Source of the DNA: an uncultured Collinsella sp.
Lineage (GTDB): Bacteria > Actinomycetota > Coriobacteriia > Coriobacteriales > Coriobacteriaceae
Reading direction: 5' to 3'
DNA length: 6,398 nt
Assembly (NCBI GenBank): GCA_900553935.1
Contig: USFK01000081.1
Span: forward strand, 1 to 6,398
Position 1 is the first letter of the stretch; each line of letters opens with the position of its first letter. This document shows positions 5,870 to 6,398 of the stretch, in pieces. Made by a program: the position numbers and the translations under genes. The notes beneath the pieces were generated by a model, which saw nothing but the letters and a program-made list of their open reading frames with translations, did no database searches and was not told the origin of the DNA.

Positions 5870-6388
5870 ATGGTCCTTAGGATCTTTAAAACCGTCTGGC
5901 CGGTGATGCTTACCTATGTTGCAATAGGCGCGCCGTGCGGAATGATCATGGGGCAGACGGGAATGGAACCCTGGATGGTCTTTGCCCTGAGCAGCACGTT
6001 TGTGACGGGCAGCGGCCAGTTTATGATCTGCAACCTGTGGCTGGCGGGCGTGCCTGCAGCATCGATCGTCGCGAGCGTTGCTGCCATCTCCTCGCGCTTT
6101 GCGCTTTACTCGGCATCGATCGCGCCGCATCTGACGGGTGCCTCGAAGCGTCAGACGCTGGCTGTTGCCGCGACACTTACCGAGGAGGCATATGGCATCT
6201 CGCTTGCCAAGTTGGTTGAAGGGGAGGATTGGGGCCCGCGCGAGTCCTTTGTGCTCAACGTGATTCTCATCGCAACATGGGGCGTTTCGTGTACGATGGG
6301 CGCCATCGTCGGCGCCGTTGTCGATGTTCCCACCGCCATTGCATCTCGTAGATATTTCCGGTCAGCCTTCCAAATCTGCCATATATGA
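5870..6388 (+). CDS. azlC: AzlC-family branched-chain amino acid exporter subunit, probably C-terminally truncated
   Basis: AzlC proteins form the large subunit of AzlCD-type exporters of branched-chain amino acids and analogues, in the cytoplasmic membrane. From the ATG at 5870 the product is 172 residues. Hydrophobic segments occur at about 9-28, 33-52, 56-75 and 127-150. Family marks are PVMLTYVAIGAPCGMIMG, FVTGSGQF (44-51, the usual 'aGsaQf' element), SRFALYSASIAPHL (75-88, in place of 'NLRHxLY...sl') and TLTEEAYG (102-109). The usual length is about 230-250. The frame loses hydrophobicity after VDVPTAIAS (151-159) and ends SRRYFRSAFQICHI, so the last membrane segments are missing. In the +1-shifted frame the DNA stays open to the window edge. 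The start is supported by GGGAG a few bases upstream. The frame also stays open upstream of this ATG, but that part is not AzlC-like and lies on the HD gene. Truncation, internal deletion or a sequence error are all possible. Confidence 0.7.
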   Translation: MVLRIFKTVWPVMLTYVAIGAPCGMIMGQTGMEPWMVFALSSTFVTGSGQFMICNLWLAGVPAASIVASVAAISSRFALYSASIAPHLTGASKRQTLAVAATLTEEAYGISLAKLVEGEDWGPRESFVLNVILIATWGVSCTMGAIVGAVVDVPTAIASRRYFRSAFQICHI

Positions 6389-6398
6389 GGTAGGTGTG

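Noticed and set aside
1..6398. CRISPR array, tRNA, rRNA, insertion sequence or riboswitch
   Set aside because: No regularly spaced repeats, cloverleaf-like segment, transposase frame with terminal repeats, or recognisable aptamer core was seen on either strand.

Overview
The window is high-GC DNA with the look of a gut actinobacterium of the Coriobacteriia (Collinsella or a near relative). The cues are codon use rich in G/C third positions, short A/G-rich Shine-Dalgarno sites, a GTG start, and a ferredoxin-fused electron transfer flavoprotein of the kind found in anaerobes. The genus is an inference from style and gene content. No rRNA or other phylogenetic marker is present.

Layout. Positions 1-982 hold a leftward group of three genes: a 98-residue protein of uncertain family, a 169-residue protein with one N-terminal membrane anchor, and the first 29 codons of a protein that starts with a signal peptide. 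The first two overlap by 4 bases (ATGA). This looks like a small cell-surface cluster. Positions 983-1326 are a divergent control region with no convincing gene, containing two short direct repeats with 11-base periodicity, a small palindrome and promoter-like hexamers.

Positions 1327-4934 are the core of the window, a tight rightward three-gene operon: an FAD-dependent 2-hydroxyacid (D-lactate/glycolate-type) dehydrogenase, EtfB, and an EtfA carrying two [4Fe-4S] ferredoxin motifs at its N-terminus. Together they have the parts list of the electron-bifurcating (or confurcating) lactate dehydrogenase/Etf complex known as LctBCD in Acetobacterium woodii. There, oxidation of lactate by NAD+ is paid for by simultaneous oxidation of reduced ferredoxin. 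The substrate here is inferred, since no lactate permease or racemase is in view.

Positions 4931-5743 hold a leftward HD-domain phosphohydrolase-like gene whose stop codon overlaps the etfA stop tail to tail. It is followed by a 126-base divergent spacer with a perfect 11-base inverted repeat. A rightward AzlC-family membrane protein (5870-6388) follows. It matches the first part of that family but lacks the last membrane segments and ends in a non-hydrophobic tail, so it is probably truncated or rearranged.

Most of the window is ordinary metabolic sequence. The best candidates for a second look are the Etf-coupled dehydrogenase operon, the leftward surface cluster at the left edge, the inverted repeat at 5775-5810 and the broken azlC.
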